Shown here piece by piece: positions 1-11,646 of a DNA stretch of 64,000 bases (the stretch's first letter is position 1; each line of letters begins with the position of its first letter). Both the position numbers and the translations under genes were made by a program. The notes under the pieces were generated by a model, which was not told the origin of the DNA, ran no database searches, and saw nothing but the letters and a program-made list of their open reading frames with translations. Origin of the DNA: Ailurus styani (Eukaryota; Chordata; Mammalia; Carnivora; Ailuridae); NCBI GenBank assembly GCA_002007465.1, contig LNAC01000031.1, positions 7,408,746-7,472,745 of the forward strand, written 5' to 3'.

Positions 1-1133
1 ACAAAGCATTTTAATGATTAGATATCTTAATATAATTTCATCATCATAGGCCTGGATACCCAAATGAGCACAGTCTGCTTTTTCTGACTAGTATGTGCTT
101 GCTTTGTATGACTATGTACTTCAAAGTTTACCATGGTCCTTACCATTCCCTAGTCTCCAGGCTTCCTTCCTTCATGGCTTCTGGATTCATTAGAGTTTTT
201 AGACACCTGCTGAAAGACAAACCTGGCTAGAATACAAAATTTGCATCAGGAAGCAGTGAGAGATATTTTTTTGCATGGAAGCCAGGAACTTGTGGAAATA
301 CTTTAAGCATTTAGACATTTCTAAGAAAAGAGATTAATAATTGCCAAAAGATGAAATTTCAAATTGATACCTATTTTCCATCTCAAGTTTTATTGTTTTA
401 TATTGTTCTATTTGGTTGCCATCTTCAAGTTAAAAATGTAGGTCTTTTCATATTTTCCTCTTTTGATTTTTTTTTTGTCTTTTTGTAGTATACCAGGTCC
501 TTTGAATTTGAGGATGCCTATGGATGGATGCTAGTAGATACAATTTGTGGAAAATTATAAATGCGGGCATTTATCACATTTACCAGATCTGCAATGTGGA
601 CTCTTCATTTCATTACTTTCTATTTTAGGAGGCTATTTGTAAAATTTTGGCAATTGTCTCCATGTTAGACTCTTTTAAGTAAATATGCTTTCTTTTCTTT
701 AAAACCGAAATATAGAAAATATCAAGGCAATAAATTTAGGTAGAAGTTTTATTGTCACCTCTTATTTTTCTATTCCAAAATATCCATATTTGCTATTTTT
801 ATTTTTCTTTTCTTGGTACGACATGCTAGATATTGTACTTTCCATTTGCAAATTCAGATGATGTTTAATGTTTTCACTTTTGGGGGGATGTATAGAAATA
901 TCATGTTCAAGATCTTTTGCCACTGTTAGCCATTTTTCATAAGGACAGAAATCACCATACTTCCTTGTATGCCATAGCAAAAGCTGCTCAAGCAGTAGTT
1001 TAAAAGAATTAATACATAATGTTATGAATGATAAAATTAATTTCCTAAATTTCAGAAACTTCCAAAGTAGGAAAAATATTGCAAACTTTACCAGATTCAA
1101 ACAATGAAACTAAACAAATAGTTCTGTTCTTAG
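1..1133. other. AT-rich sequence, nothing recognised
   Basis: No repeat family, exon or RNA gene is recognisable. The minus-strand 112-codon ORF at 762-1100 is lysine/phenylalanine rich, resembles no family known to me and is what AT-rich DNA gives by chance. Confidence 0.5.
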
Positions 1134-1688
1134 AATTTTTTTTTAGTTTGAGATATAATTTGCACATCATAAAATTCACTATTATGAAGTGTACAATTCC
1201 ATGGCTTTTGTGTATTCACAGTGTTTTACAACTGTTACTACTATCTAATTCCAAAACCTGTTGTGACCCTAAAAAGAAATCCCACACCCCCTAGCAATCA
1301 GTGTCCTTTCCCTCCCTCTAGTCTCTGACAATGGCTCATCTACTTTTTGTCTCTGTGTATTTGCTTCTTCTGGACACTTCCTATAATGGAATCACACGTG
1401 ACCTTTTATGCTTGGCTTCTTTCATTAGGCATTGTATTTTAAAGGTTAATCCAAGTTGCAGCACATATCAGTTTTTCATTCCTTTTTATATCAAATAATG
1501 TGTTTTGCGTGGATGTAACATATTGCATTCATCCATTCATCAGCTGATAGAAATTATTCATTTCTATTTTTGACTACTATGAATTACTCTGCTATCAACA
1601 CTCATGTACACTTTTGTATGAACATATGTTTTTAGTTCTCTAGGGTATATACATAGGAGTGGAATTGCTGAATCATATGGTAACTCCA
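1134..1688 (-). mobile_element. Ancient L1 (L1M-type) 3' end
   Basis: Read on the minus strand this is the 3' UTR and the very end of ORF2 of an old mammalian L1. Typical stretches are the reverse complements of the region around 'gtgtacaattccatggc' (about 1190-1207), the 'cccctagcaatcagtg' block (about 1287-1302) and the ORF2 C-terminal block ending in 'ggaattgctgaatcatatgg' (1661-1680). It is 5'-truncated near 1688 and too diverged to hold an ORF. The exact subfamily is not determined. Confidence 0.75.
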
Positions 1689-1699
1689 AAATAATAATT

Positions 1700-1860
1700 T
1701 TAAATAACATAAATTGAAATGACATAAATTTCCTTATAATATTGAAATATTATTTGAATTTTAATTTAAATAACATAAAATCTTATTTGACATTTAACTG
1801 AAATAATAATTGTTTAATTGAAATAACATAAATTTCCTTGTAATATTGGATATAGTACAA
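1700..1860. repeat. AT-rich block with two copies of a ~37-bp motif
   Basis: The motif 'gaaataacataaatttcctt' occurs at 1820 and, with one base changed, at 1716; both are followed by a 'taatatt' stretch. A third copy sits far away at 43287-43325. It may be part of an old dispersed repeat that I cannot name. Confidence 0.45.
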
Positions 1861-1907
1861 AAGGCAGAATAGTATGTAATTTTATCCATATAAAATTGCT
1901 TTGTTTT

Positions 1908-2122
1908 GGGGCACCTGGGTGGCTCAGTCAGTTAAGCAGCTGCCTTCAGCTCAGGTCATGATCCCATCAGCCCAGGTCATGATGTGCAATCGAGCCCCAC
2001 ATCAGGCTCCTTGCTCAGCAGGGAGACTGCTTCTCCCCTGCCTGCCCTTCCCCCTGCTTGTGCTTGCTCTCCGTCTCTTGCTTGCTCTCTCTGTCAAATA
2101 ATTAAATAAAATCTTTAAAAAA
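1908..2122 (+). mobile_element. CAN-SINE
   Basis: It starts with the canonical head 'ggggcacctgggtggctcag' (tRNA-Lys-derived, containing the pol III A box), carries the 'caggtcatgatc' core, a CT-rich middle and an 'aaataaaatcttt' A-rich tail. The core is locally duplicated: 'caggtcatgat' occurs at about 1952 and again at about 1973. No clear TSD was found. Confidence 0.9.
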
Positions 2123-2301
2123 CAGTGTTTGGTTTTTCACATAAAATTGTTTTTGAAAACTCATCAAATACAACAAAAAGCAAGGAGACACTTAGGTCAA
2201 TTTAATTCACTGCTGGTAGAGTTGTGTTTGTGTTTTTATTTCTATAATGCGATTTTAGTAAAAAATTTAATGTGACATATTTCTCAGATGTCAGTCATAT
2301 T

Positions 2302-2480
2302 TTTTCAAGATTTATTTATTTGAGAGAGACAGAGAGTGGAGAGAGGGGCAGAGGGAGAGACTGTCACAAGGAAGCTCTGTGCAGAGCGTGACACAGGGCT
2401 CAACCTCATGCTCCTGAGATCATGATCTAAGCCGAAACCGAGAGTTAGATGCTGACCTGACTGTGCCATTCAGGTGCCCC
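2302..2480 (-). mobile_element. CAN-SINE with TSD
   Basis: This is a reverse-oriented CAN-SINE: A-rich tail complement and GA-rich stretch on the left, 'gagatcatgatctaagcc' in the middle, and the head complement ending 'caggtgcccc' at 2480. It is flanked by an 11-bp TSD 'tcagtcatatt' at 2291-2301 and 2488-2498. Several substitutions in the head suggest an older copy. Confidence 0.9.
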
Positions 2481-2992
2481 TTCTATATCAGTCATATTAT
2501 TTCTATTTTAAATTTCAAGAAAATATCTAAAATTGGACTCAGAATAGATAATACATAATGTAATAATGATAATTGATCAATAACTCAGAACAGAGATCTT
2601 CATATAACATGAGAGTTTTTTAAATAAGCTGATATACAAAATGTTTAATAAGATATCACCTCTATTTATTTTCTGGTATTCTCAGTTACTGTTACAGTGC
2701 TTCAAATCTTAATTTCATTGAAAAATGAGTGTAGCCTAGTCTTTTTATTTATTGTCTTCTTTTTTTTGGAATAATAACATAACTGAGTTAAGTTTCAGAC
2801 TTACAATCTTGCACATTGAAGTTGTCTGTCAGTATAACGTGTGTGTGTTTTTGCTTTGGTATGCATGTGCTTTGACCTTCTTTCTCCTTATAATTATGAA
2901 AATTGAAAAAAACATCTGCATTAGGTAGTGATATTTACTGGTGCTCAGCAATTTACTTCCCTTTGTAAAAAAAAAAACACAAATGAATTTTT

Positions 2993-3178
2993 TTTAAGTT
3001 ATTTATTTATTTATTTGACAGAGATATTACAAGTAGGCAGAGAGGCAGGCAGAGAGAGAGGAGGAAGCAGGGTCCCTGCTGAGCAGAGAGCCCGATGCGG
3101 GGCTCGATCCCAGCACCCTGAGATCATGACCTGAGCCGAAGGCAGAGGCTTTAACCCACTGAGCCACCCAGGCACCCG
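2993..3178 (-). mobile_element. CAN-SINE with TSD, mustelid-type
   Basis: The reverse-oriented element has the 'cgaaggcagaggctttaacc' block, the complement of the 'ttaaagcctctgcctt' head variant. It is flanked by the TSD 'cacaaatgaattttt' at 2978-2992 and 3179-3193. The near-perfect TSD marks a fairly recent insertion. Confidence 0.93.
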
Positions 3179-3199
3179 CACAAATGAATTTTTATAAAA

Positions 3200-3654
3200 A
3201 ATATCCTATTTCAGTTTAATTTTCTTTCTTGAAAATGGATAGTAATAAATTCGCATTTAAAAAATAAATCCAAGTGACCTTTCTTTTCTAAAGTATTTTC
3301 ATTCACATATTTTATTATCATTTATTGAACATAGCATGTATTAATTAAAGCGTTTTAAAATAATAGGCTGGAGAAAGGTGTTCTATTTTAAAAAGAGAAA
3401 TAAAAAGGAGATACATGGACTGTCTAATGCTGTATCATCTACTTGGACATTTTAACCTTCTTTCAGAGAATATCTCCTTTCTTAATGTCCCTTATTTTTG
3501 TGTTCTCTTCCTAATCATACTCGCTTCCCCTCTCTCAATCTCCCTCGCTGTCTTTCACTTCTCCTTCCTTTTCAGTCATCCAATTATCTATCAAGTTACT
3601 TTCCCATGTAAATACTTTTTTTTTTTACCTAGTCCAGCTCAAGCACTTAGTCAT
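3200..3654. other. No feature recognised
   Basis: AT-rich sequence between a SINE and an L2 relic. The 90-codon plus-strand ORF starting at 3415 is hydrophobic and of low complexity, with no homology I recognise. Confidence 0.4.
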
Positions 3655-3800
3655 TCTCATTCAATCAATTCAACTAACATTTATTGAGTGCATACTTTGA
3701 CCCCAACTCTTTGTGAGGAGTTCTACAATACATAAAACAGAGGGTACTCAAGAAATTTAAATAAGACTCTGTCTTGCCTTAACTGTATATATGTAAGTAT
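3655..3800 (-). mobile_element. L2 3' end relic
   Basis: The segment around 'aacatttattgagtgcatac' (3676-3695), followed by a block resembling 'aataagactctgtcttgcc', is the reverse complement of the conserved 3' end of LINE2. It is strongly diverged, as expected for L2. Confidence 0.55.
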
Positions 3801-4950
3801 ACCAAAAAATGGGAGAAGATGAAGATATGAAACAGCATGTATTTCTGAAGACAGGTAAGAGATTTGACCTGGATGAGACAAGGGAAGAATGAGGATAGCG
3901 CTGGATAAGTAAATCACAGAGGTGTGACTATCGTAATGTGTCTTAAAGTATATTCTGGAGAGATCCCATTTGACTAAATTTCATCAACTAATGCCTCACT
4001 AAGGGAATAAGGCACCAAAAATCCAAAAACACAGAAGGAGCAGTTCATGGAGTGGGAAGTAAGAAAAACTTAAGTAACTTAGGTTACTCCTTTATGGAAA
4101 GAAAGAATCTCTGAAGTCAGAAGAATGGTCTGATAAGATTCAAGATAAGTTGGTAACAAAATGCTTGAATAGATCCTCCAAACGATATGAATTCAACTTT
4201 GGCCATTATGTAAATCATGTTTCTATAGGCTGAGGTAATATTGACAAGAAGCAGCAAAGTGACCCATTGTCCAGAGGTAGCTATTAGCAACGGGAAGTGT
4301 GACTATGAGAAGGGAGTGTTGTAGAAAGAGAAGAAAGAATTTTAAAATATATTAATGGGGTTGCAGAAGAGTGGAGTAATGAAATGATGTGGAATGGAGT
4401 TAGTGAGTTGGGGGAGGGCAAGTTAATACTAGACGTAATGAGTTTGGATTTGATACTATGTTTGATCATGGCACTTTCCTTGACCCTGGTGATCAGGAAA
4501 CTGGCATGTGGAAAATCAGATAGAAGACTCAATATGTAAGTGGCTATATCCTATAATTAATTGCAAATTACAATATGAGAAAAATAGAGGCAGATTTGAG
4601 TTTTGTCCATGAATAAGTCTTAATGGAAAACATTATGATAGATGCATTTACCAGGCTTGGTTTTGCTGGGCTTCGCCACCTCTCCATGCATGCCCCATTC
4701 TTATTAAATTAATCAGATTTCTGCAATAGTAAATAAGTGCCATCTTTGTCTTAGAATTTATTACCACCCTTGTCCTTTAGTGCTCACAAATCCCTAGAAG
4801 CTTATAGAACAGAATAGAATCTAAACTGCTTTTTATGGGTTGTTTTTCTTTGTAATACTAACATTTCCATTTTAATATCTCTTGGTGGATTACAAAACCT
4901 TCTTAGTTATATGATATATAACCTTGTTAGGTTACAGGGCGGGTAGGACC
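3801..4950. other. No feature recognised
   Basis: About 1.1 kb of purine-rich sequence without a repeat family I can name. The minus-strand ORFs (3723-3917 and 4284-4532) show no domain and look fortuitous. Confidence 0.4.
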
Positions 4951-4954
4951 ATTT

Positions 4955-5090
4955 TTTTGAAGGTCAGACAAGTCATATGCTTTATTCAGAGTCACACAGT
5001 TCTTTCCAACACAGTCAAAACTAGAACTGAGGTATTCATACTCTAGCCTTCTTAAAGGTAGAAGATTCTCCACACTGCTTAAGTGCATGG
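4955..5090 (+). mobile_element. MIR-like 3' half
   Basis: 'agagtcacacagttcttt' followed by 'aactagaactgaggtattc' and 'ccacactgctta' matches the order of the MIR 3' portion (cleared counts, 'cacacag', 'gaactgagg', 'cactgc'). It is ancient and diverged. Confidence 0.5.
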
Positions 5091-5239
5091 GTGAGCCCTG
5101 TACATAATATAAATGGAATATGTCTTCTTTGTGAGAATGTTAGAGTAGCATGTATGCAACAGGCAAAAGTAGCATTGTGAGGATTTTCTACCCTGAAACC
5201 TTAAGCAAAGAAAAATAAGCACACATAAATACATATATA

Positions 5240-5370
5240 ATCTTAATAAGTTGCCATTTGTTGATTGTTTATTATGCCCCAGGCATTAAATCAATATATG
5301 ATACACATTTTCTCATTTAAATCTCACAATAAATTCATTGGAAACTGGATCTTAAATGAGTGAAGTCACT
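5240..5370 (+). mobile_element. MIR SINE fragment
   Basis: 'tgtttattatgccccaggca' (5266-5285) followed by 'ttctcatttaaatctcacaa' (5310-5329) matches the MIR core order (size/occurrence block, then 'ctcatttaatcctcacaa'). It is a diverged, non-coding relic of the tRNA-derived MIR family. Confidence 0.65.
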
Positions 5371-6275
5371 TGTGCTTGTCCTCTTAATTTTAATATAAAA
5401 TTATTTAATAGGTTTTCTGAAGAAAGAAGCAATGCCAAATTATGTACAAGTATTCATTCATCTTAAAAATATGTATTTGAAAAAATGTGAATCTTTGAAT
5501 ATGAGACTAATATACATACAAATAGCATATAAATGACCTGCAAATATATGAAGAACTACATTGGAGAAAACATGATCACTATGACCTACATACATCACCA
5601 CCACATAGTATTTCTTTCTTTATATGTATGTGTATAAATATACAGGTTTATTCTTGAAATTTGCTTATTGACAACTCATTTACTTTGAGAGAAAGCCACT
5701 AATAGGGGATTATCGGTGATTTTACATTTAATATAGTGTGTGCTTTCCTAGATTTTAATCCAGCACATTGTATGTCTGTCAGGTGTCTACTTACTATAGT
5801 AAACCAGTGAACACTGGATAACTATGTAAAAAAAAGAATTTCAACAGAAAAAAAATTCTAAAAACTACTTAGTTATACAAACTCACTGTAATCAACTTGA
5901 GTGTTTCTGATGACATAGAAAATGATTATTTGTAATAAAAAAAAAACCTTCTTAATTCTACTTCAGGTATTAGTTTCAGTTGCCCCCAAATCTTTAGTCC
6001 CAGTGATGGAAAACTGTAAAACTGAGTGAGGTGAGTCATGTCTATGTTCTTCTGATGATCAGATGTTCAAGGTGCTAATGAACTGTGAAATGGCCAAAGG
6101 CAGGCAGGCAGCCAGAGAGAAAAAAGAGGAGAAGCCACAGACCTGGATCACCACAAAATGAGTAATTAGTCAATGAATAATGGGGAATTCAACTACCTTA
6201 AACCCGTATCTCCTGCACATATTTTCTATCAAAACCTGCTAGAAATATAGTTCATAATCCATTTTCTGAGGTTCT
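5371..6275. other. No feature recognised
   Basis: AT-rich sequence with short A-runs (5829-5860, 5936-5946) and nothing I can assign. Confidence 0.4.
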
Positions 6276-6289
6276 AAAGACTATGTCTG

Positions 6290-6484
6290 GGCACCTGGGT
6301 GGCTCAGTGGGTTAAAGCCTCTGCCTTCGGCTCAGGTCATGATCCCAGGGTCCTGGGACAGAGGCCCACATTGGGCTCTCTGCTCGGCAGGGAGCCTGCT
6401 TCCTCCTCTCTCTCTGTCTGCCTCTCTACCTACTTGTGATCCCTCTCTCTGTGTCAAATAAATAAATAAATAAAATTTAAAAAA
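6290..6484 (+). mobile_element. CAN-SINE with TSD, mustelid-type
   Basis: The head 'gggcacctgggtggctcag' is followed by the diagnostic 'tgggttaaagcctctgcctt', the core, a CT-rich stretch and a (aaat)n tail. A perfect 14-bp TSD 'aaagactatgtctg' lies at 6276-6289 and 6485-6498. It is a young, well-preserved insertion. Confidence 0.95.
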
Positions 6485-6807
6485 AAAGACTATGTCTGTT
6501 ACATTGACTATAGCTGGAAGTATCTACTCAGAGTCCTCAGTGTGTATTGAGAATGGAAAACAGCCACTTTTCCTATAAAAATTGTATCATTTGGTGATAG
6601 AACAGATATATTTTCAGGAATTTCTTTTCCTAAGTTATAGAATATACTCACTACACTGATCTATGATTTTCTGATCTGGGATTACAGATGCTTTAGCCCA
6701 AATCCTTTCATCAACATAGGATTTTTTTTGTACTAATTTTGATTATTTTCTGTGACTCTTTGATATACTCCAATTATTCATTGTAGATTTATTGGTCCAT
6801 GATTTAT

Positions 6808-7672
6808 TTTTTAATACATTTTTTATTTTTTCAGTGATCCAAGATTCATTGTTTATGCACCACACCCAGTGCTCCATTGCAATACGTGCCCTCCTTAATA
6901 CCCACCACCAGGCTCACCCATCTCCCCACCACACTCCCCTACATAACCTTCAGTTTGTTTCTCAGAGTCCACAGTCTCTCATCTTTCGTCCCCCCCTCCT
7001 GATTTACCCCAATTCGCTTTTCCTTTCCTTCTCCTAAAGTCCTCCATTTTAATCCTTATGTTCCACAAATGAAACCATATGATAATTGACTTTGTCTGCC
7101 TGACTTATTTCACTCAGCATAATCTCCTCCAGACCCGTCCATGTTGATACAAACCTTGGGTATTCATCCATTCTGATGGCTGAGTAATATTCCATTGTAT
7201 ATATGGAACACATATTCTTTATCCATTCGTCTCTTGAAGGGCATCTGGGCTCTTTCCACCGTTTGGCGATAGTGGACATTGCTGCTATGAACATTGGGGT
7301 ACATATGGCCCTTCTTTTCACTACATCTGTATATTTGGGGTAAATACCCAGTAGTGCAATTGCAGGGTCATAGGATAGCTCTATTTTTAATTTTTTGAGG
7401 AATCACCACACTGTTTTCCAAAGTGGCTGCACCAACTTGCATTCCCACCAACAATGAAAGAGGGTTCCCCTTTCTCCACATCCTCTCCAACACTCGTTGT
7501 TTCCTGTCCTGTTGATTTTGGCCATTCTAACTGGTGTAAGGTGGTATCTCAATGTGGTTTTGATTGGCATCTCCCTGATGGCTAGTGATGATGAACATTT
7601 TTTCATGTGTCTTTTGGCCATTTGTGTGTCTTCTCTGGAGAAGTGTCTGTTCATGTCTTCTGCCCATTTTTA
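6808..7672 (-). mobile_element. 5'-truncated carnivore L1 (ORF2 C-terminus and 3' UTR)
   Basis: Read on the minus strand, 7049-7654 gives L1 ORF2p C-terminal protein in two partly broken frames. At 7403-7654 there is a cysteine/histidine knuckle region with '[21 protein letters not shown]'. At 7049-7321 there is the 'FIAAMSTIAKRWKEP...MEYYSAIR' block. The 3' UTR follows to about 6808 with the 'cacccagtgctccattg' complement typical of carnivore L1. The element is truncated at about 7672, and frame breaks show it is dead. Homology is clear; exact subfamily and TSD are not resolved. Confidence 0.9.
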
Positions 7673-7776
7673 TTGACATTATCAGTGCTGCTAGTGCAGT
7701 TGTATCATGCAAGATTCCCATGATTGATTTAACTATTAGGATGTGTTTGGAAAATGGAAAAACTTATAATTTGTTG

Positions 7777-7812
<36 letters not shown>

Positions 7813-9574
7813 ACGTGTGCTCATGCCCATGGATGTGAATAGATTTTATTTCAGGGTACGAAGAACCACTGAGGCTAAAAGAGGAGAACCTGGCAGATGG
7901 TCTATAATTTTTAATCTATATAATGAGTATAAATATGGATATATATAAATGACTCTTGGGCTATGAGTTTTTATTTTACTGAGTCAGGATTCATTTTCAT
8001 AAAACTAATAATACTTATTTAAATTCTAAACAAATACCTCACAAATATTCTAGTTTTTAACGTTTCCCACTTTTTTTTCTTTCTTTCTTTCAAACAGAAT
8101 CATTGTTTGGCTTGGTTTGGGTAAAGGAGTAAATACATTCTGCCTATCTATCACCTTGGATCTCACAGAAAATAAAATGTGTCTTCTCTTTCTATTTTGC
8201 TTCTTAAATTCTAGTTTGTTTGTTTTCCTTCTGGACACTTGACAATATAACTGGTAAGTGAATTTACACCATCGCCTTATCAAGATGGTTAGGAGCAAAA
8301 GAAACAGGATATACAACTTGAATTGAAGGTGATGCTGGCATTTTAGTCCAGTATGGCAGGTGTGTTTCATAATGGAAACATAAACAGATTGTTTCATTAA
8401 CTGCTTTTAGCAATCTCAAAAAACTAATGTCATGACTATAAGGTGGACTGCCTAGAAAATCACTTTAAACATTAATGTTTTATTAACACAGTCAATGCCA
8501 TTCAGTAAAATGGTTTTTCTTAATGTGTTCAAGTTAAATTCTTATCCTAATTTATTGTGATTATCTCCAAAACTTCTTCCACATAATCTGTAGGTCTTCC
8601 TCAGTGTTCAAGATTCTAAACATTGGTTAGTTTATTTAAGCATTGGTCAGTATTACTGGAATCCTCCTTTCTTTGTCCTTTTAGTCTGGCCGTAATAGAG
8701 TTTCTTACTTTCCCTGGTTCTGATTAATTTCTCCTTTGTTTGAGATAGTATCTTATTGGACTGTGACAGCTATGTTCTAGACAGTATCTTTAAAATACAG
8801 CATGTTCTTGATCTTGGTATTTTGGTTTTAGTATTATTATTATTGGTATTACTCCTTCTCCTATTACACTTCTTGCTGAGGTGTCTTTGCAAAGAACTGG
8901 GAGACTGCCAAACCCATCTATAGACTCTAAACCATGTAACGGAGTATATTATTATTCACTGCTCTGGCCACATCTAATTCTTTTCCTTGGAATTTGGGAT
9001 CTGAATTTGTGCATGTGAGGTCCATGAGGGTGCAGAGCCTGAAACATATTGACCCATGGGCTGATGGTTGGGACAGGCATCACCACAGAGTGAGCAGTTG
9101 CTCAGACAGCCACAGAGATAGATTATGCAGACAAGGAAAAGGAGATGGAGAAGTGGGTTAATGATTCTGCAGTTGACTGGGTAGTGAGATCTCATTTCAC
9201 TTAGTTAAGACCCTGCCGTATGTACTAACAGACTGTATGCCCTGGTTTTGTTTTACTTTGAGTTACTTTGCACTGATTGTTGTGTCTTGAAGGTAAATGC
9301 GCCTTAAGACTACACTTATGCAACATAATTATACTTTTATAATTTGAGTCACTTGGATTGTTTTTGCACTAAATTTTTATGTTCTTTGAAAAATTCCAAA
9401 TCTTTACTGAAGTTTGTTTTTATAAGGAATTTTGGTTTTTTGGGGGGGTAATAAAACCATACCTCGATTGTAGTAGTAAATAGTGGTATGCATTTTTTCT
9501 AAACTCAGAATTGTACACTAAAAAATTAATTTTATTATAGATATATATATTTAAAAATAAATGTTAAAAAATGT
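7673..9574. other. Mostly unique sequence with one microsatellite
   Basis: No repeat family or exon is recognised apart from the GT run at 7780-7812. The minus-strand 115-codon ORF at 8050-8397 and the 73-codon one at 8974-9195 have no visible domain and no gene-like context. Confidence 0.4.
7780..7812. repeat. (GT)n microsatellite
   Basis: A pure GT dinucleotide run of about 15 units, followed by a degenerate 'cacgtgtgc' end. It is likely length-polymorphic. Confidence 0.95.
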
Positions 9575-9727
9575 TGAGGGGGGAGGGCAGAAGGAAAGGG
9601 TGAAAAAGAATCTTAAGGAGGCTCCACACCCAGCACAGCACCCAACATGGGGCTCAATGTCACAACCCTGAGATATGACCTGAGGTGAAATCAAGAGTCC
9701 CACATTTAATTTACACCCAGCTATCCC
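9575..9727 (-). mobile_element. Old CAN-SINE (diverged)
   Basis: The order of 'ggctccacacccagcacagc', 'catggggctcaatgtcac', 'ccctgagatatgacctgag' and 'aaatcaagag' is the complement of an older CAN-SINE subfamily. The head is degraded. It clearly predates the 'ttaaagcctctgcc' copies in this window. Confidence 0.75.
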
Positions 9728-10360
9728 TAAAAATAAATATTCTAAAGTATACTTTAAAGATTCTAAATACACTACCATATAATTTTTATGTTATCCAATA
9801 TCCAAGAGATCAAAGAGATTTGAAATTAGAATTATCAATGTCACCTTTTTGCTTCGGAATATAAACTTCAAGAAGACGGGTGCATTGTCTTGTTTAAGGC
9901 TTTATCTGGATAACCTAGCATTGTAGGCACTTAAGAAATGTTAGGTGAACAAACGAATATATTCTTGAATATCTATATGCTACCAAATAATAGCCAGAAT
10001 ATATCAAAGGTCTGATTTTACTAGTCATATACCAAGCACATTTTTGAGGAAGTTATATAGTTTGTGTATTTTAAAATATAAAGATGCATAGTAGGTACAG
10101 ATATCAGTACATAGTATGTATTTTTAAGGAGCTGACCACAAACTTTTACAATGTGACTGTTATTTAGTATGTATTTTCTTGTACCCCATTTTTCTTTTTG
10201 CTCACTGAACGTATATATTTTTAGCTTCTACCATGCATCAGATAATGAACTTGTCCCATAGGACCTGAACTGCAAGGGAATGTCAGGTTCATGCTCAGAA
10301 ATCTTGATCCTGTGAGTTAGTTTTTGTCTATATACTTCAGTTATACTCACTTAAATAATA
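9728..10360. other. No feature recognised
   Basis: AT-rich, non-repetitive to my eye; no ORF of note. Confidence 0.4.
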
Positions 10361-10369
10361 TTCATGTCT

Positions 10370-10520
10370 ACCTTGTTCATACTTTACTGTAAATGAGGAA
10401 GGAGAAGCATTGATTGGTTAAGATGTAGGCCAATTTGCCCAAGATTAAAACAAAACAAAACAAAACAAAACTGAGACAGCTCTAGATTCAAACCCATCCT
10501 TCTAAGTGCAAACTATCTAT
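10370..10520 (+). mobile_element. Possible MIR relic with (CAAAA)n
   Basis: 'aaatgaggaaggagaagcat' and 'gccaatttgcccaagatt' resemble the MIR 3' half ('gatgaggaaactgaggc', 'taacttgcccaaggt'), with a (caaaa)n expansion at about 10448-10471 replacing the 'cacacag' part, then 'agattcaaaccca'. The match is weak but collinear. Confidence 0.5.
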
Positions 10521-10884
10521 TTTTGCTATTTCTCCATGTGGAGATAACATCATATGCCCTACACAACCTATTCTAATATGAATATGCTCACTCAGCATGT
10601 CTGTGGCTGTGATCTACTATTGTTTTTAAGATTAGCCCTTCCCAAGACACTTCATCTTTTCTTTGTCTAAGTTGCCATTTTATGTACCCTTTAGCTTAAC
10701 CAAACATTGCACTGTGTGTACTAAATTTCTACCATGTGCAGGAAGAAAATATTATTTTTCATGGAGGGACAGACCTGATATCAGTTTATTTAATGAGTCA
10801 TATGATAGGTTTGCCATGGTTTAGAACTATCTCCCAGCATTAGGCTTTACTTTAAATATTAGAGCCATTAATACAGTCAGGCTT

Positions 10885-11565
10885 AAATTTTTTAATTTTT
10901 TTAATTGAATTTATAGTGCAGTTTTAGGTTTGTAGCAAATTGAGTAGAACATACAGAGATTTCTCATGCATCCCTCATATGCAGAGCTTCCCTCACTATC
11001 AGCATCCCACAGCAGAGTGGCACATCTGGTAGAACTGATGAACCTACATGGACCCATTATCATTCAGTCTGTAGTTTACATTAGAGTTCACTTTAAGTGT
11101 TGTACACTTTGTGGGTTTTAACAAATGTGTAATGTCATGTATCCACCATTATAGTATCACAGCTAGTGGTTATATTGCCCTAAAAACCTGTGCTTCCCCT
11201 ACTCATTTCTCCCCTCCCTAGCCCCTAGCAACCAGTGATTTTTTACTGTCTCCATAGTTATCGCCTTTTTCAGAATGTCATATACTTGGAATCATACAGT
11301 ATACAGCATTTTCAGATAGGTTTCTTTTACTTAGTAACATGCATTTAAGTTTCTTCCATATCTTTTCATGGTTAGATAGCTCACTTTTTCTCATTGTTTA
11401 ATAATCTTTTTTCTACATATACCTCAGTTCATCCATTCTCCTGAAGGACACCTTGGTTGCTTTCAGATTTTGGCAACTATCAATAAAGCTACCGTAAGGC
11501 TTACACTTTTAAAATAAGCATCTTTTCCTGTTGTCTTCAGCAAATGGGTATATATGTTACCTGAA
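10885..11565 (-). mobile_element. Ancient L1M 3' end
   Basis: The reverse complement shows an old L1 3' UTR ('gaatttatagtgcagtttta', 'gagatttctcatgcatccc', 'cccctagcaaccagtg') running into the ORF2 C-terminal block ('ggacaccttggttgctttca'). It is heavily mutated, without a TSD or ORF. Confidence 0.75.
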
Positions 11566-11599
11566 ATATTTCAATATGTGGACAGAGATACCATTTAAG

Positions 11600-11603
11600 T
11601 GTA

Positions 11604-11645
<42 letters not shown>

Positions 11646-11646
11646 G
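11600..11646. repeat. (CTAT)n tetranucleotide microsatellite
   Basis: About eleven uninterrupted 'atct/ctat' units. It is a good candidate for a length-polymorphic marker. Confidence 0.95.

Noticed and set aside
1908..2122. tRNA gene from the tRNA-like head
   Set aside because: The A/B-box-bearing head belongs to a CAN-SINE; no cloverleaf with an intact anticodon arm and acceptor stem can be folded by eye. The same holds for the other SINE heads.
8050..8397. 115-codon minus-strand ORF as a small gene
   Set aside because: No signal peptide, domain, codon bias or conservation can be argued; AT-rich DNA on both strands gives similar ORFs nearby.
11600..11646. CRISPR-like array
   Set aside because: It is a simple tetranucleotide repeat without spacers in a mammalian genome; no other regular repeat-spacer pattern is present.
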